Assembly: GCA_024220525.1 (NCBI GenBank)
Contig: JAMYWO010000455.1
Location: forward strand, 1 to 24,904
Length of the DNA stretch: 24,904 bases
Direction of reading: 5' to 3'
Origin: Cochliopodium minus
Taxonomy: Eukaryota; Discosea; Himatismenida; Cochliopodiidae
Every line of letters starts with the position of its first letter. Position 1 is the stretch's first letter. Below the pieces are notes generated by a model. It saw only the letters and a list, made by a program, of their open reading frames with translations. It was not told where the DNA came from and made no database searches. The translations under genes and the position numbers were made by a program. Below, piece by piece: positions 20,271 to 24,904 of this stretch.

Positions 20271-21634
20271 ATGATTGAAGGAAAAATATTGGAAATCAAA
20301 CCAAGATTGGCAGAATTCACAGATGAAAAGATCTCTATTGAGGAGATGGAATCATTCTATCATCTCAAAAATATAAAAATTCCAGAAGATAGGCCATATA
20401 TGTGGGTATATATAAAATAATTTATAAATTTTTTTTTTTTTTTAAAATCCACTATGATATCTTAAATTCTTCTTAATTTATTCAATTTGAAAAGACAAAC
20501 ACTGTATCTTCACAAGATGGATTAATATCTTTCAAAGAAAAAGGACAAACAGGTCCTTATGAAATAGCTCTAAAACATATCGAAGGAAGTGGAGGAAATA
20601 GGTTTAAAAAACAAAGAAAAAAGAAAAAAAATTTTGTTATAAATTTTATTTTTTTAAAAAAAATAATTTAAAATTAATTTATTTTTATTTTTAATTTTAA
20701 TGAAGTGATTGGAGACTACTGCAATTTGGATGGGCTTACTGTGATTGTGTCATCGGGACTGGAGAGATAGTGAGGGAAGAGGAGACTATTTGGAAGGTGT
20801 TCGACGAGGACTTAATAGAATACCGCAAAAATGTTCTCAAAATGAAAACTCCCCAACCCATCAATGTCATTTTGACAAGTAAAAATTCTAACAAATTTAT
20901 AAATTTTTAACAAAATTTTATTATTTTTTAAAAAAAAAGGTGGAAATACAGAAATAGATATCAGAAAAATTATTCTCACAGACAATTCGCTCAAAACAAT
21001 AATCGCAACCACTAAAGAAGGTGCTGAAAAAATCAGAAAAAGGTTATTTTTCTTTCATAAAAATTTTTTAAAAATTTTTATTCTCAGTTTTTCTAATTAT
21101 TTTTGCACTATTTAGTTTTTCGAATCAAAGTTTAGAACTGAAAGTTAAAAATCCTTTAGATCCTAATAATTTATGTGACACTGAAATTCTAGAGGTGGAT
21201 AAATATGAAGATGGGAGACTTAACGTATTTAAATTATTAAAAACATTAAAAGGTAAAAAAATAAATATTAAAATAATTAAAATAAGATTTTTGGAAATAA
21301 TTTTAAAAAAAAATATTAAAAAAATAAAGATGATTATGGAGTTAATCTGTGTGAATTAACTAGTGGAGGAGAGACAATAGGAAATTGGTTTTATTTAAAA
21401 GTGATAGACGAATACAGGAGAACAACTGCAGGACACATGATGGGAACATACAGCTCCAACAAAGAAATGAGACCTTCAGCGTTTTCTCTTCCTAACACCG
21501 TCCATTTCAACTGTGACAACAATCCTTTATTAAATTATGTTGGTCTTAGAGTACATGGTGAATATATGACTTTCATACGTTGTTTAGTCAAATATAGACA
21601 TCAGTTACATCCATTTAATCACTCTAACAATTAA
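20271..21634 (+). CDS. Uncharacterised 319-residue protein
   Basis: Six exons (20271-20405, 20495-20601, 20706-20878, 20940-21042, 21116-21252, 21330-21634) join in frame, all GT-AG, ending on TAA. I do not recognise the family. There is no signal peptide, membrane segment or repeat. Residues about 1-45 are charged and helical. About 80-100 are rich in aromatic residues (DWRLLQFGWAYCDCVIGTGE). The middle is a mix of predicted strands and helices. The last exon carries NWFYLKVIDEYRRTTAGHMM and a Cys-containing FNCDNN segment. It reads as a soluble globular protein. It begins 128 bases after the reductase stop on the same strand and ends 31 bases from the GLUG gene stop. The acceptor at 21115 is used rather than the TTCTCAG at 21087, which leads to a stop. 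Confidence 0.75.
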
Positions 21635-21665
21635 AATTATTCAAAATTTATTTAAAAAAATACTT

Positions 21666-24498
21666 TTATTTTTGTTCAATATTTCCAAGATTAAATTTGT
21701 TATTTTCAAATTCTTCTCCTGTAGATTCTTTTAACATTTTTCTGTCAAGAATTCCCTTTGGTTTTCGATTTTTCATCCACAAAACAAAGAAAATTGAACC
21801 CAAAATACAAATAAACCCAAAAATAGAGAATACTACAATTAATATAATGCTAGTCTTTGACAATCCATATTTACAAAATACATGAAGAGATACAAGAGAA
21901 GGCAAAATAACAAAATTGTGGAGCAGTTCACAATTCCAAGGTTTTTCTTCCAAGAAAACATTTACTTTTACTTTTGAACTATTGAAAGAATCAAAACAGA
22001 AATATGTCATCAAATCAATTGTTTCATTTCCATTGTTAAGATTTTTTAAATAAATTGACAAAGTTCCTTCCTATTCAATAAATTTATAAATTTAAATCAT
22101 TTATTACAAAAATTTAAATTATTTATTAGAAATTTTTAAAAGATTTAAATTAATTATTAGAAAATTTTTAAAGATTTTACCAGATATAAACAACCTACTA
22201 CATAGAATTTACTTGAAGAAGGATATGAAATCACATGGTAATTTATTGTTGAAGAGGATGTTTGATTAAGGACTCCATCAAAATATACAAGGGAAGCATT
22301 GTTGTAAAAATTAAATGTAGAGTTTAAAAATAATAAATTTCCTTGAGAATTAACATCCTTTAAATGCCAACCCCAATATGATCCTGTTCTATTAATAAAA
22401 GATAAATAAAAATTAAAAAATAAAAAGAAAAAACAAAATAAAAATCAAAAAATAAAAAATGAATGAAAAAATTTTCAATTACTGTGTGCATGTGACTGAA
22501 TAATCATTTTTTGGATAATTAAAAGAAGAAATACAGTTATCACAACCCCCATTGTCTGGTAAAAGAGAATTAAGAAATAAATTTTTTTAAAAAAAAGTTT
22601 AAAATTGATTACTGCAATTATCGGAAGAAGTTGGTGTTAATGTGACTAATACACTTTTACTGCAATTCGTACAACTACATTCCCCACTTTGTTTTTCTTT
22701 TTCAGAATACAAACTATCTCCTTTCCAAACTAATTTATCGAACGTATCATTTATTTCTTCGTACAAATCCTCTATTAAAGGCAAAATTAATTTAAATGGA
22801 AAGAAAATATTTATTACAAAAAAATTTTACCGCAATCAAAAGAATTGAATAAGTTTTGGTAAGTTGAATTTGCTAATATTTTTTTTTAAAAAAAAAAAAT
22901 TATTAAAAAATATAACATTAAAAAGTTCCACCATTTGCTATTGGTATTTGATTCGGATTTGTTTGATTATTGTAATAAACGTGATTTACGTAGAAAGGAT
23001 AATTAAAAACATTATTTATTTTGCCTATGACCGATCCTGCGTTTATTGATCCATAAACGTATGAAGAAGTGTATGATGTGTTTAAATATAAGGTACTGTT
23101 TCCGAGTATGTTTATCACCCCAATCAATCCTCCAATAACAGAGTCTTTTTTTTTTAATTGAAATTTTTAAAAAAAAATTTAAAAAATTCACCAAATTTTA
23201 AAATAAAAAATAATTTAAAAAAATAAAAAAATAATTTAAAAAATAAAAAATAATTTTAAAAATAAAAATGTTTAAAAAATCATTTTTACAATAACTTCTG
23301 TAGGTAGATTTTGAATAAATGTTGCTGATATTCATTGTGATCCCTGTTTCAAAAATATATACGTTCCCAATCAATCCAACGTTATTTTGCCCCGTAATAG
23401 AGACAGCCCGAGAAGAATATAACTCCGAAAGTGATCTTGAATTTTGTGCAGCTCCTAAAAAAAAAATTTAAAAAATTATTGTTTTTAATAATTCAATTTT
23501 TAATAAATTAATTTTTTAATAATTTGTGGATAATTTTTTTGAATTTTTTGAAGATTTTTTTTTACCAATTACAGCCCCAGTATCAGACCCTCTCCCGAAT
23601 ATGGATCCTCTAGATATTCCACTTTTCAAAATCAAAGTTTGATCCTATTGACAAAAAAACACAAGTTTTTATGATTAAATTTGTTTGTTGATTTTTTTTT
23701 TTACAATTAAACCTCCAACACCTCCTATTTGACTATATTTAAAATTAATTTTATTTAGAATAATAAAAAAAAGAATTAATCTATTTTTTTACTCTGATCC
23801 ATAAACAAGTAACTGGTTTGGTAAGTTTATGAATCCCAAATTATAACATTTTTTTATTGAACATTTGTATGAATATCCAAATAATCCTCCAATCGATCTA
23901 TAATTGGTCCCATTAACCTTTTATACAAAGTTGATGTTTCCATGAAATTTAAAATTGAAAAAAAATTTACTATAGTATTTTCAATTGTACAATTCTCCAC
24001 TGTTGTATTGACTGCATATCCATATATCGATCCAATATTTAGAGATGAAAGAAATGGGCCGTTGCCATAGATATTATTCACCGTATCTGAACTCAATATG
24101 ATATTTTTCACTGTTGAATTAAATAATGTTCCTATCAATCCTCCTATGTTGGATGAATTGGATGTCACATTGATATTAAAAAGCTTTATATTCTTTATGG
24201 TGGATCCTATTGCATATCCAATCAACCCTGTATTTTCCATGCTTGATTTTATAACCACATTTTTTATAGTATGATTGTATCCATCTATTGATCCCTTGAA
24301 TGGAGATGCTTGAGTGCCTATTGGAATGAAATTCAGTATATTCTTGCAATCCACATCCTTTTTTAAAAAATATTCTTTCTCATCGCTGGGATCTATTGAT
24401 TGGAGCTCTTGGCAATCACTTATCTCGATCATTTGAAAGGAATATAAAAGAGAAAAGGAAAATAAAAAAATTAAAATTGAAAATTTTTCCAATTTCAT
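21666..24498 (-). CDS. Type I membrane protein with GLUG-like repeats
   Basis: Eleven exons (24498-23971, 23917-23793, 23732-23705, 23644-23566, 23454-23290, 23144-22932, 22872-22831, 22771-22613, 22555-22483, 22388-22181, 22070-21666) join in frame to 674 residues. Residues 1-20 are a signal peptide. About 60-375 hold GLUG-type repeats (TGLIGYAIG, IGGLIGTLF, IGGLFGYSY, GGVGGLI, VGLIGNVY, IGGLIGVIN), which in known families form a right-handed beta-helix. A Cys-rich linker follows (CSCTNCSK, NCNNGGCDNC), then a beta-rich region starting GSYWGWHLKD. A transmembrane segment lies at about 612-639, followed by a charged 35-residue cytosolic tail. There are many N-glycosylation sequons. It is likely a cell-surface adhesin- or receptor-like protein; no ligand can be inferred. 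The donor at 22931 (GTGGAA) is weak, so the exon 6/7 join is the least certain. Confidence 0.83.
23195..23280. repeat. A/T-rich simple sequence inside an intron
   Basis: Irregular AAAAATAATTT and AAAAATAAAAAAT units fill the intron between exons 5 and 6 of the GLUG gene. It is low complexity with no coding character. Confidence 0.7.
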
Positions 24499-24763
24499 TT
24501 TTTATTTTAAAATTCTCAAATATAAATTTGTGATTTCAAATAAATTGGATCTGTCTTCAAAACAACCCATAAAATTCACTCAACAAATGTTTAAAACATT
24601 GTTTTCTAAAAAGTTATATAGTTTACTACTCTTTAAACAAGAAACTTAATTTAAATATTTATCAATTTGACTGTTTTGATAAGTTTAATTCCCAAATACA
24701 GAATTTGTTTTTCAATTGATTTTTTGTGTAAAATATTAAACAAAAAATTAAAAAAAAAAAAAA
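24499..24763. promoter_or_regulatory. Divergent intergenic region before the last gene
   Basis: 265 bases between the start of the GLUG gene (minus) and the ATG of the gene running off the right edge (plus). It is AT-rich and ends in a run of A just before the plus-strand ATG. No motif or RNA gene recognised. Confidence 0.35.
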
Positions 24764-24904
24764 ATGAAGAGAAGAGGAAAAATTGGTTACTCAGGTAACA
24801 ACATTTTTTTAAAATCATTAATCAAACAAAACTCTATTGAAAAAAAAACAACTATAGGCGAATTGGTTTTGAAATTAGCGACAATATTGAAGACATTCGC
24901 AGAA
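24764..24904 (+). CDS. 5' part of a gene cut by the window edge
   Basis: Exon 1 (24764-24794) codes MKRRGKIGYSG with the last codon split. A 63-base GT-AG intron (24795-24857) follows, and exon 2 from 24858 stays open to the end of the window (ELVLKLATILKTFAE). The join is in frame and the intron style matches the other genes here. The N-terminus is basic, and exon 2 starts an amphipathic helix. There is too little to assign a family. Confidence 0.55.
   Translation, partial: MKRRGKIGYSGNNIFLKSLIKQNSIEKKTTIGELVLKLATILKTFAE

Overview
This is AT-rich eukaryotic nuclear DNA from a protist. Genes are packed tightly on both strands and cut by many short introns, about 50-280 bases, with GTAA-type donors and AAG or TAG acceptors. 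Every splice model given here joins in frame and ends on TAA or TGA, so the standard genetic code fits. The gene mix (RING/TRAF-type zinc fingers with ankyrin repeats, Ras, a TBC RabGAP, a PPR protein, a GLUG-repeat surface protein, a secreted prolyl-4-hydroxylase-like enzyme) suits a free-living amoeboid or amoeboflagellate protist, such as an amoebozoan, anaeramoeba or heterolobosean. The sequence alone does not settle which.

Layout. 1-453: no assignable gene. 454-3288: an intronless retroelement-like unit with a Gag-type ORF carrying two CCHC knuckles, flanked by direct repeats; no pol is visible. 3404-7068 (minus): a 9-exon RING/TRAF-zinc finger, coiled-coil, ankyrin and RRM protein. 7224-9440 (plus): a 4-exon leucine-rich-repeat protein. 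9485-11178 (minus): a 10-exon secretory 2OG-Fe(II) dioxygenase of the prolyl 4-hydroxylase type, with an N-terminal stretch that looks like a doublecortin/ubiquitin-like domain. 11231-14204 (plus): a 2-exon PPR-like, probably mitochondrial protein. 14479-15406 (plus): a 6-exon Ras GTPase with a CAAX box. 15648-17943 (minus): a 6-exon TBC RabGAP with a C-terminal membrane tail. 18412-20142 (plus): an 11-exon NADP-dependent medium-chain reductase with a 7-base exon. 20271-21634 (plus): a 6-exon protein not recognised. 21666-24498 (minus): an 11-exon type I membrane protein with GLUG repeats. 24764 to the end (plus): the first two exons of a further gene.

The genes do not form a pathway or an operon. 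Neighbours are mostly divergent pairs sharing short intergenic gaps (52-468 bases) and convergent pairs ending 31-241 bases apart, as expected of a compact protist genome. Ras and the TBC protein are both small-GTPase pathway parts lying tail to tail, but that need not be functional. The most unusual items are the two domain fusions (RING/TRAF-ankyrin-RRM and DCX-like-P4H), the terminal repeats of the Gag element that contain the start of the gag ORF, the tiny exons, and the unassigned 319-residue protein.
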